Source of the DNA: Microbacterium sp. Marseille-Q6648 | GTDB taxonomy: Bacteria > Actinomycetota > Actinomycetes > Actinomycetales > Microbacteriaceae | Assembly (NCBI RefSeq): GCF_943181415.1 | Contig: NZ_CALPBZ010000001.1 | Location: 372,001 to 436,000 of the forward strand | Length of the DNA stretch: 64,000 nucleotides | Direction of reading: 5' to 3' | Shown here: positions 33,586 to 45,986 of the stretch, piece after piece | Layout: each line of letters opens with the position of its first letter | How positions within the stretch are numbered: position 1 is the stretch's first letter | The notes under the pieces: generated by a model | Database searches by the model: none | What the model saw: only the letters and a program-made list of their open reading frames with translations | Told to the model about the DNA's origin: nothing | Position numbers and translations under genes: made by a program

Positions 33586-34088
33586 GATTCGGTTCCCGTC
33601 GGGGTGGGGAGGATGCCGCGAACGGCGTCCGCGAGAGCGCGGGCCGAGGCATCCTGCGGTCGGAGGTACGAGTCGACGACGGTGTCGTCGTCGATGCGCC
33701 ACGAAAGTCGCACAAGGCCGTCGCGCTCGACGACACGGTCGATGGCGACGGTGGCCTGAGCCACGTCGGTGATCATCGGCGTGGCAAGGAGCACACGGGG
33801 CTGGCCGGTGAGGTCGAGCGCCACGCCGGCCGACGCGATCGTGACATCGGCCCGCGACCGGAAGCCGAGGCCTCGGATCGCCAGCCGCTCCAGGGGCTGG
33901 CCATGGCGCGTCGTAGCGACGTAGAGGACGCGGAAGGCCGTCGTGGGACCGCCGTCCGCGGGCAGGTCGCCGTGCGGGGCGCTCAGCCCCGCGTCGCGCC
34001 GGGTGCGCCGCCGCCAGGCCCATGCGAGCCCGGCCAGTGCGACGAGCGTGACGGCGACGATGACCAGCAGCGCTCCCTCACGGGTCAT
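33582..34088 (-). CDS. Membrane-anchored protein of the pyrimidine operon
   Basis: A 168-residue protein with one N-terminal membrane segment (about 5-25), a basic stop-transfer RRRTRR, and a soluble beta-rich domain. Mycobacteria have an equivalent gene (Rv1382) between pyrC and carA. Function is unknown. It overlaps both neighbours by four bases (ATGA at each end), so it is firmly part of the operon. GGLVRLSWR and the alternating strands suggest a PH-like fold, which is only a guess. Confidence 0.85.
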   Translation of the reverse strand: MTREGALLVIVAVTLVALAGLAWAWRRRTRRDAGLSAPHGDLPADGGPTTAFRVLYVATTRHGQPLERLAIRGLGFRSRADVTIASAGVALDLTGQPRVLLATPMITDVAQATVAIDRVVERDGLVRLSWRIDDDTVVDSYLRPQDASARALADAVRGILPTPTGTES

Positions 34089-35395
34089 GCCCGCACCCCC
34101 GGCAGATCGAGCACACGGCCGTCCGCCACCGTCGGGGTGCCGCGGTGAAGCGTCCAGCGCACGTCGCCGGGGAGCTCGCGCCCGAGATACGGGGAGTTGC
34201 GGCTGCGTCCGTGCAGGTCGTCCACCGAGAACGCGCGGACCGGTGCGGGATCGTAGAAGGTCAGCGACGCGGGCTGTCCCGAGGTCAGCGGCGTTCCGTG
34301 ACCCGACAGCCTCCCGATCCGGGCGGGCTCGCGCGACATCACTCGGGCGATGTCTCCCCACGTCATCAGGCCGGTGTCGACCATCGTGGCGTGGACCACC
34401 CGCAGCGCGCTCTCGAGACCCACCATGCCATTGGCTGCCGCCTGCCACTCGCAGGCCTTCGCCTCGGCGGGGTGCGGGGCGTGATCGGTCGCGACGATGT
34501 CGATCGTCCCGTCCGCCAGCCCCTCGCGCACCGCCAGGACGTCCTCGTGGCGCCGCAGCGGCGGATTGACCTTGAAGCGCGCGTCGTAGCCGCGGGCGGA
34601 CTCGTCGGTGAGCAGCAGGTGATGGGGTGTCACCTCGGCCGTCACGTCGATGCCCCGCTTCTTGGCCCATCGGATGATGTCCACGGATCCGGCGGTGGAG
34701 AGGTGGCAGACGTGAAGACGGGAGCCGACGTGCTCCGCGAGAAGCACATCGCGGGCGATGATGGACTCCTCGGCGACGGCCGGCCATCCTGCCAGTCCGA
34801 GCTCGGCCGAGACGGAGCCTTCGTTGAGCTGCGCTCCTTCGGTCAGGCGGGGATCCTGCGCGTGCTGGGCGATGACGCCGTCGAAGGCCTTCACGTACTC
34901 CAGGGCGCGGCGCATGATCAGCGGATCCCACACGCAGAAGCCGTCGTCGCTGAACACGCGCACCCGCGCCCGGGAGTCGGCCATCGCGCCGAGCTCCGCC
35001 AGGCGTTCGCCCTTCTGCCCGACGGTGACGGCGCCGATCGGCTGAACGGTGACGAATCCTGCGGCCTCGCCGAGTGCGAGCTCCTGCTCGACGACGCCGG
35101 CGGTGTCGGCGACCGGCGACGTGTTGGGCATGGCGAACACGGCGGTGTACCCGCCGGCGGCCGCGGCACGCGAGCCGGTGAGCACCGTCTCGGATGCCTC
35201 GTACCCGGGCTCGCGCAGGTGGGTGTGCAGGTCGACCAGGCCCGGGAGGGCGATCAGACCGTGCGCGTCCACGACCGTGGCGCCCGCACGCTGGAGGCCG
35301 CTGCCGACATCGGCGATGCGGCCGTCTTCGACGAGGATGTCGGCGGCGCCGGATCCCCCCAGCAACGCTCCTCGGAACAGAAGGACCTCGGTCAT
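34085..35395 (-). CDS. pyrC: Dihydroorotase
   Basis: A 436-residue type I dihydroorotase (amidohydrolase). Zinc ligands are in [10 protein letters not shown], the lysine/His region and ATDHAPH near residue 310, with Asp in the latter as the general base. The ATG overlaps the pyrB stop by four bases. Confidence 0.98.
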   Translation of the reverse strand: MTEVLLFRGALLGGSGAADILVEDGRIADVGSGLQRAGATVVDAHGLIALPGLVDLHTHLREPGYEASETVLTGSRAAAAGGYTAVFAMPNTSPVADTAGVVEQELALGEAAGFVTVQPIGAVTVGQKGERLAELGAMADSRARVRVFSDDGFCVWDPLIMRRALEYVKAFDGVIAQHAQDPRLTEGAQLNEGSVSAELGLAGWPAVAEESIIARDVLLAEHVGSRLHVCHLSTAGSVDIIRWAKKRGIDVTAEVTPHHLLLTDESARGYDARFKVNPPLRRHEDVLAVREGLADGTIDIVATDHAPHPAEAKACEWQAAANGMVGLESALRVVHATMVDTGLMTWGDIARVMSREPARIGRLSGHGTPLTSGQPASLTFYDPAPVRAFSVDDLHGRSRNSPYLGRELPGDVRWTLHRGTPTVADGRVLDLPGVRA

Positions 35396-36360
35396 CGTGC
35401 GTCCTCCTTCTCGTCGCGCGCGTCGTTTCCCGCCAGCAGCAGATAGAGCACCGCCATCCGCACCGAGACGCCGTTCGTCACCTGATCGAGCACGGTCGAG
35501 CGGGGAGAATCGGCGGCGTCGGCGGAGATCTCCAGGCCGCGGTTCATCGGCCCGGGGTGCATCACAATGCTACCGGGGCCGAGCGCGGCCAACCGACCGG
35601 AATCCAGACCCCAGCGGCGCGAATACTCCCGTTCAGTGGGGAAATATGCGGCGTTCATGCGTTCGGCCTGGATGCGCAGCATCATGAGCACGTCGAGCCC
35701 GCCGGCGATGGCCTCGTCGAGGTCGTACCGGACCCGGACCGGCCAGGCGGAGACGTCCTGCGGGACGAGGGTGGGCGGGGCCACGAGCGTGACGTCCGCG
35801 CCGAGGGCGTCGAGCAGCCACACGTTCGAGCGCGCCACGCGGGAGTGCAGCACGTCTCCCACGATCGTGACCCGTACCCCGGCGAGGTCGCGTCCGCGGC
35901 TGTCCGCGCCGTACCGCCGCTTGCGCATGGTGAAGGCGTCCAGCAGCGCCTGGGTCGGATGCTCGTGCGTGCCGTCCCCCGCGTTGACGACTCCGGCGCT
36001 GATCCAGCCGCTCGTGGCGAGGGTGCGAGGAGCGCCCGAAGCGCCGTGCCGGATGACGACCGCATCGGCACCGAGTGCCTGCAGGGTCTGGGCGGTGTCC
36101 TGCAGCGACTCCCCCTTCGACACGCTCGAGCCCTTGGCCGAGAAGTTGATGACGTCCGCCGACAGTCGTTTGGCGGCCGCCTCGAACGAGATGCGGGTGC
36201 GGGTGGAGTCCTCGAAGAACAGGTTGACGACGGTCTTCCCCCGGAGCGTCGGCAGCTTCTTGACCTCGCGCTGCTGCGTGTCGGCCATGTCCTCGGCGAC
36301 GTCGAGGATGCGGAGCGCTTCGTCGCGGGAGAGGGTGCGGGTGTCGAGCAGATGCCTCAT
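35392..36360 (-). CDS. pyrB: Aspartate carbamoyltransferase catalytic subunit
   Basis: A 322-residue enzyme committing carbamoyl phosphate to pyrimidines. The carbamoyl-phosphate loop [15 protein letters not shown] and the later HPTQALLD are intact. No PyrI regulatory subunit is present, so control presumably comes through PyrR. The ATG overlaps the pyrR stop by four bases. Confidence 0.98.
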   Translation of the reverse strand: MRHLLDTRTLSRDEALRILDVAEDMADTQQREVKKLPTLRGKTVVNLFFEDSTRTRISFEAAAKRLSADVINFSAKGSSVSKGESLQDTAQTLQALGADAVVIRHGASGAPRTLATSGWISAGVVNAGDGTHEHPTQALLDAFTMRKRRYGADSRGRDLAGVRVTIVGDVLHSRVARSNVWLLDALGADVTLVAPPTLVPQDVSAWPVRVRYDLDEAIAGGLDVLMMLRIQAERMNAAYFPTEREYSRRWGLDSGRLAALGPGSIVMHPGPMNRGLEISADAADSPRSTVLDQVTNGVSVRMAVLYLLLAGNDARDEKEDAR

Positions 36361-36887
36361 GAGCCGATCGTCACCTCCTCGATGCCGTCCACGTCGCTCA
36401 GGCGGACGTTGACGCGTTCGTCACGCGCGCTCGGCAGGTTCTTGCCCACGAAGTCGGGGCGGATGGGGAGCTCGCGGTGTCCGCGGTCGACGAGGATGCC
36501 CAGCCGCACCGCCGCCGGGCGCCCGATGTCCTGCAGCGCGTCCAGTGCGGCGCGGATGCTCCGGCCCGAGAACAGCACGTCGTCGACGAGGACGACCGTC
36601 CGGCCGTCGATGCCGCTGGCAGGGATCTGCGTGGGCTGCGGCGCGCGCGTCGGATGCCGGTGGAGATCATCGCGGTACATCGTGACGTCGAGCGCGCCGA
36701 CCGGCGGACGCGTGCCGCTGAACTGCCCGATGAGGTCGGCGATGCGCTCGGCGAGAGTGACACCGCGCGTGGGGATGCCGAGGAGGACGAGGCCGTCGGG
36801 ACCTTTGTTGGACTCGAGGATCTCGTGCGAGATCCGAGTGAGGGCCCGGGTGATGTCGGCCTGGTGCAGCACGGTGCGCGTGCTCAT
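36357..36887 (-). CDS. pyrR: Pyrimidine operon regulator PyrR
   Basis: A 176-residue UMP-sensing RNA-binding protein of phosphoribosyltransferase fold, with PRPP loop [17 protein letters not shown] and some uracil phosphoribosyltransferase activity in its relatives. The ATG at 36887 is chosen because AAGGGAG lies six bases upstream and homologues start MSTRTVL; the in-frame upstream Met adds only arginines. It heads the operon, and its own leader contains a PyrR-type binding loop. Confidence 0.96.
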   Translation of the reverse strand: MSTRTVLHQADITRALTRISHEILESNKGPDGLVLLGIPTRGVTLAERIADLIGQFSGTRPPVGALDVTMYRDDLHRHPTRAPQPTQIPASGIDGRTVVLVDDVLFSGRSIRAALDALQDIGRPAAVRLGILVDRGHRELPIRPDFVGKNLPSARDERVNVRLSDVDGIEEVTIGS

Positions 36888-36896
36888 CCGCCGCTC

Positions 36897-36927
36897 CCTT
36901 CTCCGCCTCACGGGACGGGGTTAAAGG
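36897..36927 (-). promoter_or_regulatory. Candidate PyrR-binding RNA hairpin covering the pyrR ribosome site
   Basis: On the transcribed strand, TCCCGTGAGG (36915-36906) matches the PyrR-loop consensus UCCnGnGAGG. It is closed by CCG/CGG, and a lower stem pairs CCTT (36927-36924) with AAGG (36900-36897). That AAGG belongs to the pyrR Shine-Dalgarno, so the folded form would hide it. The inferred mechanism is translational repression by PyrR-UMP, as proposed for mycobacteria. Confidence 0.6.
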
Positions 36928-36945
36928 TTGCTGTGGTGCGGGTAC

Positions 36946-36973
36946 AGGATACCCGATGCGCCGGTGGTCTCAG
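36946..36973 (-). promoter_or_regulatory. Candidate pyr operon promoter
   Basis: CTGAGA (36973-36968) and TATCCT (36951-36946), spaced 16 bases, on the minus strand. The predicted leader is about 50 bases and carries the PyrR loop. The -35 overlaps the end of the namH-like gene. Confidence 0.5.
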
Positions 36974-38544
36974 GCGGCGGTGGAGTCCGCTTCCTCCCGC
37001 CCGGCGTCGTCCGCAGGGTGGGAGCGGATCGGGTGGCCCTGCGTGGTGAGGCACCGGCCGCTGGCGAGGTCCCACTTCCAGTCGTGCAGACTGCAGGTGA
37101 GCACGCCGTCCTCGATCTTCGCCGTCTTCGTCAGGTCGGCTCGCAGGTGCGGACACCGGCGTTGCACGATCCAGTCGCCCAGCTGCGCGTCCTCGGTCTG
37201 GTCCGACTGCTCGGCGTACCAGTTCTCGACGTACTCGATGCGGTCGCGCGAGAGGCACTTGAGGAAGGTGGTCAGGAACTCGTTGAACTTGCCGCTGCGG
37301 CCGACCTCGAACTGCATCGACAGGAAGATCGAGTTGGACCAGTCGATCTCGCGGTCGGCGATGTTCGTCGAGACCAGGTCTGCGGGGATCGTGTACCAGT
37401 AGATGCAGTCGTCTCCTGCGTACTCGCGCACCTTCGCCTTGGGGAAGTCCACGACCATGTCCAGTTCGCCGATGCGGAAGCGGACGATGCCGCCGACGCC
37501 GCCCCGGATCGTGCGCGCGCGCCGCAGGAGCGGTTCCCACCATTCCTTGATGGCCGCGAGCATCTCCTCCGGAGGGAGCACGGGGGCGCGGGAGGCCTCT
37601 TCGGCGCGGATCTCGGCCTGGCGCGAGTCGCGCTGCTCGGCGAGGTAGGCCCACTTGTCGTCGAAGATCCGGTCGATCTCCGCCTGCGAGTAGAGCGTCT
37701 GCGTGACCGTGAGCCGACCGCCGTCGAGTTCGACGACGGTGCCGGGCACGAACTCGTAGCCCTTCTGCTGGGGCCGCACCTCGGCCATGTGGGCCAGGAA
37801 CTGACGCTGATCGGTGAAGATCGAGTCGTCCTCCAGTCCGTAGCCGTTGTAGCGGAAGAGCTCCTCGCGCAGGAACATCGGCGGCCCGGCCATCGGGAAG
37901 ACGTGCTCGGCGTCGACCTTCTCGATGTAGTAGAGGGCGCGCTTGTTCTGGGCGTCGCGCTTGAGCTTGGCGAAGTTCCGTTTCGCGTCGGCGGGCAGGT
38001 CGTAGACCATCGGCCACCAGATCGCACCGGACACCTGCGTGAAGTACGCCTCGGGCTTCGAGAAGGCGAGGAGCTTGTCGAGGTCCAGCGGGTGCGAGTC
38101 GTTCTGATTGAGGATGCTGGCCGTGCCGTCGTCCACGCTCAGGGACGAGTCGCCGATGGGACCGTCGCTCGGCGCGCGCAGCGGCGTGACCATGACCTTC
38201 AGCGGTCCGAACTCCAGCGGCACCCCCGCCTGGGTGTACACGATGTTGTCGTAGCCGAGCTCGCGGAGATCGTGCTCGAGGTCGTCCGTCGGGTAGTCCG
38301 GGAGGAGCACGGTGATGTCCTTCGGCACGTGACGCCGCATGAGCGCCGGGTCGAAGTGATCGCGATGCCGGTGCGAGATGTACAGGAAGTCGGCCTTGCC
38401 GAAGCGTTCCCAGTCGAGACCCCGGTTGTCGGGGAACGGGAACCACGAGCCGAAGAAGGTGGGTCCGATGACGGGGTCGCACAGGATGCTGCCGCCGGCC
38501 GTCTCGATGAACATCCCGGCGTGGCCGAGGCCCGTGATCCGCAT
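36970..38544 (-). CDS. namH: Rieske/metallo-beta-lactamase-fold hydroxylase, probable UDP-MurNAc hydroxylase
   Basis: A 524-residue protein with an N-terminal metallo-beta-lactamase fold (HRHRDH, residues 58-63) and a C-terminal Rieske 2Fe-2S site (Cys464, His466, Cys484, His487). This order and length match mycobacterial NamH (Rv3818), which oxidises N-acetyl- to N-glycolyl-muramic acid precursors, and resemble CMP-Neu5Ac hydroxylase. Glycolylated muramic acid is a known trait of Microbacterium and relatives. AAGGAGG lies before the ATG. The gene appears monocistronic, between the SNF2 helicase and pyrR. The assignment rests on architecture, so a different sugar-nucleotide substrate remains possible. 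Confidence 0.75.
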   Translation of the reverse strand: MRITGLGHAGMFIETAGGSILCDPVIGPTFFGSWFPFPDNRGLDWERFGKADFLYISHRHRDHFDPALMRRHVPKDITVLLPDYPTDDLEHDLRELGYDNIVYTQAGVPLEFGPLKVMVTPLRAPSDGPIGDSSLSVDDGTASILNQNDSHPLDLDKLLAFSKPEAYFTQVSGAIWWPMVYDLPADAKRNFAKLKRDAQNKRALYYIEKVDAEHVFPMAGPPMFLREELFRYNGYGLEDDSIFTDQRQFLAHMAEVRPQQKGYEFVPGTVVELDGGRLTVTQTLYSQAEIDRIFDDKWAYLAEQRDSRQAEIRAEEASRAPVLPPEEMLAAIKEWWEPLLRRARTIRGGVGGIVRFRIGELDMVVDFPKAKVREYAGDDCIYWYTIPADLVSTNIADREIDWSNSIFLSMQFEVGRSGKFNEFLTTFLKCLSRDRIEYVENWYAEQSDQTEDAQLGDWIVQRRCPHLRADLTKTAKIEDGVLTCSLHDWKWDLASGRCLTTQGHPIRSHPADDAGREEADSTAA

Positions 38545-38574
38545 GATCCTCCTTCAGAGTGTGAACCGCCCACG

Positions 38575-38580
38575 AGTCTA
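38575..38580 (-). promoter_or_regulatory. Candidate -10 element for the namH-like gene
   Basis: TAGACT on the minus strand, 30 bases before the ATG, in the 80-base gap after the SNF2 gene. No convincing -35 is visible. Confidence 0.4.
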
Positions 38581-38624
38581 CGGGTCGGTCGAGCCGCTCC
38601 CCCGATCCGCGCCGTCCACGGCGC

Positions 38625-41597
38625 TCAGGCGTCGAAGAGTCCGCGGATGTCGTCCGCGGTGAGGGCGCGCGCGAACGGCTCGCCGGCATCCATCACCGCG
38701 TGGAAGAGCCGCGCCTTCCGCTCCTGGAGTGCGACGACCTTCTCTTCGATGGTGCCCGTCGCGATCAGCCGGTAGACGAAGACCGGTCGGGTCTGCCCGA
38801 TGCGGTGCGTGCGGTCGACCGCCTGCGACTCGGCGGCCGGGTTCCACCACGGGTCCAGCAGGAAGACGTAGTCCGCTTCGGTCAGGGTGAGCCCGAAGCC
38901 GCCCGCCTTCAAGCTCACCAGGAACACCGGCTCGTCTCCGTCGCGGAACCGGGCGACGACCTCCTCGCGCCGGCGGGTGCCGCCGTCCAGGCGCACGTGC
39001 GCGATGCCCTCCGCGTTCAGGCGCTCCTCGACCAGGTCCAGGAAGGAGGTGAACTGGCTGAAGACGAGCGCCCGATGCCCCTCGGCCGCGACGTCGGAAA
39101 GCTGATCGACCAGCGCGTCGAGCTTCGCCGACCGGATCCCCGCGCGCTCGGGATCCACGAGACCCGGTGCGAGGCTCAGGAGCCGCAGGAGCGTGATGGA
39201 GCGGAACACGATGAACCGATTCCGGTCGAGATCGGCCAGCAGCCCGAGGATCTTCTGCCGTTCGCGTTGAAGCACGGTGTCGTACAGCGCGCGATGCGCG
39301 GCCCCGAGTTCGACGTGCAGCAGCTGCTCCTGCTTGGCGGGCAGCTCCACGGCGACGTCTTCCTTCCTGCGACGGAGCACGAAGGGCCGGATGCGGCGGC
39401 GCAGCCGTGAAAGGCGGGCCGTTCGGAACGCGCCCCCCTCCTGGTTCTCGGGCACCTTCCCCTTCTCGATGGGGCCGATGTAGTCGCGCCGGAACCTCGC
39501 CGCCGATGGGAAGAGCCCCGGAGCGGTGAGCGCGAGGATCGCCCACAGCTCAGACAGGGTGTTCTCGAGCGGCGTGCCGGTGAGCGCGTACACCGCGTCC
39601 GCGCGCAGTCCCGCGGCGGCACGGTGCGCCCGCGTGGCGGGGTTCTTCACGAACTGGGCCTCGTCGAGGATAAGCATCGCCCAGTCGACGTCCTGGAAGG
39701 CGCGCTCGTCCAGCCTGAGCACGGCGTATGAGGTGACCACCGCGTCGGACCGGTCGGCGCCCGCGGCATCCGTGACGTCCTCGAGCGCCCCCGTGGTGTC
39801 CGCCACGGTCACCCGCAGACCAGGGGCGAACCGCGCCGCTTCTTCGCGCCAGACGCCGAGGACGCTCGTGGGAGCGACGACGAGGAACGGGCGCGCTTCG
39901 CCCGCCGCCCGCGCGTGCAGGAACAGCGTGAGGACCTGGAGGGTCTTCCCGAGCCCCATGTCGTCGGCGAGGATGCCGCCGAGTCGGTTGGCCCACAGGA
40001 AGGCCAGCCACGAGAACCCGTCCCGCTGATATGGGCGCAGGCTGGCGGCGAGACCGGCCGGCTCCGGCGCGTCGGGGACGGTCCGCACGCCGCGCAGGGC
40101 CTCGGCCGCGGCGCGCCACGACACCGCCGGCTCGGACTGGTCGGCGAGGTCTTCGAAATCCGCCCACAGCGACTGCTGGTACCGGCTGATGCGCGGGCCT
40201 GTCTCCCACTCGGCGAGTTCGGCGGCCTCGTCGATGAGCTCTCGCAGCCTGTCGAGGGCGGGGTGCCGCAGCGAGAAGTGCGCGCCGTCGGCGAGCATCA
40301 TGCGACTGCGGCGGAGCGTCAGCGCGGAGAACAGCGGGGTGAAGGGGATGCGCCGACCGTCGATGGTGACGATGATGCCGAGGTCGAACCAGTCCGGGTC
40401 GGTCGTCTCGACGGTCGATACGACGATCTCCGGACGTCCGGTGAGCTCGCGGAAGCGGCCGGGCGTGCCGTGGACATCGACACGGACACCCTCGAGGGCC
40501 TCGAGCGCCGGCAGGACGTGCGCGACCAGGTCGGCCGCGTCGAGCCCCTGCGCGGTGTGCCAACCGGTGAAGTCGGCGTCTCCGGCGCGCGGCCAGACGG
40601 CGGCGACGGCGGCGAGGACCGCCCCTTCCGCCTCGGGGTCCCGGTGACTCGCGCCGTCTGCCCCGAACGGCGCGTCGGGCGTTCCCGGGTACGCCCACGT
40701 CGACGACAGCTCCACACGGTTGTCCTCACCCGTGGTGGCGCGGACGCGGAGCACCGGCCGCGGCGGCGCGGGGATCCGCACCCGCGGGTCGGTATGGACG
40801 CGCTCGCGACGGGCGAGGGCGTGGAAGTGCTGCTCGAGGAACTCCCCGCGTTCGGATGCCGGAACCGCCGCCACGGGCGTCGCAGCGGCGAGGAGATCCC
40901 GTGCCGCGCGTCCGATCGTCGCCGGGGCCAGCCCGATCCTCAGGCCACCGTCGGCGAAGTCGTACGCATACAGTCCGGTGGCGCCGATGGGACGCGGGGT
41001 GCCGCGCTCGACGCGCTCGCCACCGACGCTCACGCGCGGTGACAGTTCGAGACCGCCGTCATCCGCCGGACGGACGGCGAGCTCGACGGCGGCCTCGGCA
41101 TGCAGCTCCACCGTGCTCCCCGGCCGGACGCCCACGAGCGGGATGCCGAGGCGGTCCGCCTCGGCCAGGTGCGGCCACAGGAGCCGCGACTCCACCGTGT
41201 CGAGGACCAGCCAGTCGGCGAGATCGGAGTACGTCGTGAGGGTGCGCACCTCGCGGGCGATCCCGTGGAGTTCAGCGAACCAGCGCGCCTGCGCGGCGGC
41301 GAAGCGGTCGCCGGGGCGGCGCAGCACATCCCAGGTCACTTCGCCCTTCACCCACGCCCCGGTGCTGGGGCTGGGCATGAGCGGACGGACGGCGAGGACC
41401 ACGTCCTCGGGTCGCGCGGCGGCCGCGCGGGCGGTCGCCGCCGTCAGCGTCTTCGGCGCCCAGGGCGAGCGTCCGCGTGCGGACCGCTGCTGGAGGTCGA
41501 GCCCGAGGGCGAGGGGAATCCCGCGCGGCGGATCCGATGCCGCCGTCAGCGCGCGCCAGAGGGATCCGACGGCAGGATCGGGATCGCGGGAGGACAT
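38625..41597 (-). CDS. SNF2/RapA-family DEAD-like helicase
   Basis: A 990-residue double-stranded DNA translocase. An uncharacterised N-terminal region of about 510 residues precedes the SNF2 ATPase: motif I DDMGLGKT (545-552), DEAQ (645-648), LTGTPLEN, then the C-terminal helicase half with LVFSQFTSFLD, SLKAGGFGLTLTEADYVFLLDPWWNP and DRTHRIGQ. Targets are unknown; bacterial relatives remodel RNA polymerase or DNA-protein complexes. An alternative GTG is one codon upstream. It lies 34 bases after nusB. Confidence 0.93.
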   Translation of the reverse strand: MSSRDPDPAVGSLWRALTAASDPPRGIPLALGLDLQQRSARGRSPWAPKTLTAATARAAAARPEDVVLAVRPLMPSPSTGAWVKGEVTWDVLRRPGDRFAAAQARWFAELHGIAREVRTLTTYSDLADWLVLDTVESRLLWPHLAEADRLGIPLVGVRPGSTVELHAEAAVELAVRPADDGGLELSPRVSVGGERVERGTPRPIGATGLYAYDFADGGLRIGLAPATIGRAARDLLAAATPVAAVPASERGEFLEQHFHALARRERVHTDPRVRIPAPPRPVLRVRATTGEDNRVELSSTWAYPGTPDAPFGADGASHRDPEAEGAVLAAVAAVWPRAGDADFTGWHTAQGLDAADLVAHVLPALEALEGVRVDVHGTPGRFRELTGRPEIVVSTVETTDPDWFDLGIIVTIDGRRIPFTPLFSALTLRRSRMMLADGAHFSLRHPALDRLRELIDEAAELAEWETGPRISRYQQSLWADFEDLADQSEPAVSWRAAAEALRGVRTVPDAPEPAGLAASLRPYQRDGFSWLAFLWANRLGGILADDMGLGKTLQVLTLFLHARAAGEARPFLVVAPTSVLGVWREEAARFAPGLRVTVADTTGALEDVTDAAGADRSDAVVTSYAVLRLDERAFQDVDWAMLILDEAQFVKNPATRAHRAAAGLRADAVYALTGTPLENTLSELWAILALTAPGLFPSAARFRRDYIGPIEKGKVPENQEGGAFRTARLSRLRRRIRPFVLRRRKEDVAVELPAKQEQLLHVELGAAHRALYDTVLQRERQKILGLLADLDRNRFIVFRSITLLRLLSLAPGLVDPERAGIRSAKLDALVDQLSDVAAEGHRALVFSQFTSFLDLVEERLNAEGIAHVRLDGGTRRREEVVARFRDGDEPVFLVSLKAGGFGLTLTEADYVFLLDPWWNPAAESQAVDRTHRIGQTRPVFVYRLIATGTIEEKVVALQERKARLFHAVMDAGEPFARALTADDIRGLFDA

Positions 41598-41631
41598 CAC
41601 GTCATCCTGCCGCGGACCGCCGACGTGCTGC

Positions 41632-42042
41632 TCAGGAGGCGCGGGCGATGCGCGCGAGGACGCCGTGGATGAACGCGCCGGACTCGTCTGTCGAGAACTC
41701 CTTGGCCAGCTCCACGGCTTCGTCGATCGCCACCCCTGTGGGGACCTCGTCGTTGTACAGGATCTCCCACGCGCCGATGCGCAGCAGGGCGCGATCCACA
41801 GCCGGCATGCGCGCGAGGGTCCAGTCCTTCGAGAACGTCGTGATCTGCTCGTCGATCTCGTCGCGGTTGTCGCTGATCCCGTCGACGATCTCGCGCGCGT
41901 AAAGCCATGACGCCTCGCGCGCGGGCTCACCGGCTGCACGCCGGGCCTCGGCGGCGATGATGGTCGTCAGCTCTTCACCGCGCACGTCGCTCTGGAAGAG
42001 GATGTCGAGGGCGCGCTTGCGCGCTTTCGTGCGTGCGCTCAT
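41632..42042 (-). CDS. nusB: Transcription antitermination factor NusB
   Basis: A 136-residue all-helical protein that binds boxA RNA with NusE (S10) during rRNA transcription. The family pattern ARKRALDILFQSDVRG and VDRALLRIGAWEILY, with VAIDEAVELAKEFS near the end, is complete. It starts three bases after the efp stop, so it is cotranscribed with efp. Confidence 0.97.
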   Translation of the reverse strand: MSARTKARKRALDILFQSDVRGEELTTIIAAEARRAAGEPAREASWLYAREIVDGISDNRDEIDEQITTFSKDWTLARMPAVDRALLRIGAWEILYNDEVPTGVAIDEAVELAKEFSTDESGAFIHGVLARIARAS

Positions 42043-42045
42043 CGA

Positions 42046-42606
42046 TCAGTTGACGCGGCCGAGGTAGTCACCCGTGCGGGTGTCGACCTTGACCTTCGTG
42101 CCGGTCTCGAGGAACAGCGGCACCTGGATCTCGTAGCCGGTCTCGACGGTCGCCGCCTTGGTGCCCGCCGACGAGCGGTCGCCCTGGAGACCCGGCTCGG
42201 TGTACGTGATCTCGAGCACGACAGAAGCCGGCAGATCGATGTAGAGGGGGTTGCCGTTGTTGAGCGCGATGGTGACCTGCTGGTTCTCGAGCAGGAAGTT
42301 GGCCGCGTCGCCGACGGTGGCAGCGGGCACGTTGATCTGGTCGTAGTCGGCGGTGTCCATGAAGACGAAGCTCTCGCCGTCGTTGTAGAGGTAGGTGAAG
42401 TCGCGGCGGTCGACGTTCTCGATCTCGATCTTCGCGCCCGCGTTGTACGTGCGGTCGACCACCTTGCCGCTGACCACGTTCTTCAGCTTCGTGCGGACGA
42501 AGGCTCCGCCCTTACCCGGCTTGACGTGCTGGAACTCGACCACGCTCCAGAGCTGCCCGTCGATGTTCAGGACGACGCCGTTCTTGATGTCTGCGGTGGA
42601 TGCCAT
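42046..42606 (-). CDS. efp: Translation elongation factor P
   Basis: A 186-residue, three-domain EF-P that relieves ribosome stalling at proline runs. The domain I tip is KPGKGGAF, with Lys32 at the apex. I see no EpmA/YmfI-type modification gene nearby. A GAAGGA ribosome site lies about 13 bases before the ATG. Confidence 0.98.
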   Translation of the reverse strand: MASTADIKNGVVLNIDGQLWSVVEFQHVKPGKGGAFVRTKLKNVVSGKVVDRTYNAGAKIEIENVDRRDFTYLYNDGESFVFMDTADYDQINVPAATVGDAANFLLENQQVTIALNNGNPLYIDLPASVVLEITYTEPGLQGDRSSAGTKAATVETGYEIQVPLFLETGTKVKVDTRTGDYLGRVN

Positions 42607-42665
42607 GTCGCGTGGGATTCCTTCGTAATGGGTTCTGGCTCGCGCGCGCGCACGGCCGACGGTCG

Positions 42666-42671
42666 ATTCTA
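42666..42671 (-). promoter_or_regulatory. Candidate -10 element for efp-nusB
   Basis: TAGAAT on the minus strand, 59 bases before the efp ATG, between the aroQ stop and efp. The -35 region is GC-rich and not recognisable. Confidence 0.45.
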
Positions 42672-42697
42672 CGGGATGTGCCCGGTGCGGCCCGGAA

Positions 42698-44767
<2,070 letters not shown>

Positions 44768-44771
<4 letters not shown>

Positions 44772-45982
44772 GCTCCGAGGGCGTCGTCGCTGGCCGCGGT
44801 GCTGCGGAGCGTGTCGGGGATGGCTTCGAGATATCCCTGCAGATTCCGACGGGTCTCGGCCACGCTGTCGCCGCCGAACTTCTCGAGCACCGCCTCGGCC
44901 AGCACCACCGCGGTCATAGCCTCGGCGACGACACCCGCGGCGGGCACCGCGCACACGTCCGATCGCTGGTGATGCGCAGCGGCGGTGTCGCCGGTGGCCA
45001 CATCGACGGTGCGCAGCGCGTGCGGCACGGTGGCGATGGGCTTCATCCCCGCGCGCACACGCAGAACGGTGCCGGTCGACATCCCGCCCTCGGTGCCACC
45101 GGCGCGGTCACTCGCGCGGGAGATGCCGGCGTCGGTGGCGAAGAGCTCGTCGTGGGCCCGGGATCCACGGCGCGTGGTGGTGAGGAACCCGTCGCCCACC
45201 TCGACCCCCTTGATGGCCTGGATGCTCATGAGCGCCTGGGCGAGCCGGCCGTCCAGTCTGCGATCCCAGTGCACGTGCGACCCGAGCCCCGGAGGCAGTC
45301 CGTACGCGAGGACCTCGACCACGCCGCCCAGCGTGTCACCGTCCTTCTTCGCCGCATCCACCTCGGCGACCATCGCCTCGGAGGTCTCCGCGTGGAAGCA
45401 CCGCAGCGGGTCGGCGTCGAGGGAGTCGACGTCGTCGGGAGAGGGCAGGGGGGCATCCTCGGGCACGCGGACGGGACCGATCGACAGGGTGTGGCTCACC
45501 AGTCGGATGCCGAGCTCGGACAGGAAGCTGCGTGCCAGAGCACCCAGCGCGACCCGCGCCGCGGTCTCGCGCGCGCTGGCGCGCTCCAGGATCGGACGCG
45601 ACTCGTCGAAGCCGTATTTCTGCATGCCCACCAGGTCGGCGTGTCCGGGACGGGGTCGCGTGAGCGCTGCGCCGCGACCGCGCGAGCGCTCGGTGAGTTC
45701 GACCGGCTCGGGATTCATCACCTCGACCCACTTGGGCCATTCGGTGTTGCCGATGCGCAGGGCGATGGGGCTGCCGAGCGTGAGCCCGTGGCGCACGCCG
45801 CCCGAGATGCTCAGCTCATCCTCTTCGAACTTCATGCGCGAGCCGCGGCCGTAGCCGAGCTTGCGGCGCGCGAGATCGGCCTGGATGGCGGCGCGGGAGA
45901 CGGGCACGCCCGCGGGCAGGCCCTCCATGATGGCGACGAGTTCGGGGCCGTGCGATTCACCGGCAGTCAGCACGCGGAGCAT
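44768..45982 (-). CDS. aroC: Chorismate synthase
   Basis: A 404-residue FMN-dependent enzyme giving chorismate, the branch point for tryptophan and menaquinone. Family blocks [24 protein letters not shown] and [10 protein letters not shown] are all present. It starts four bases after the aroE stop. Confidence 0.98.
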
Positions 45983-45986
45983 TCGT

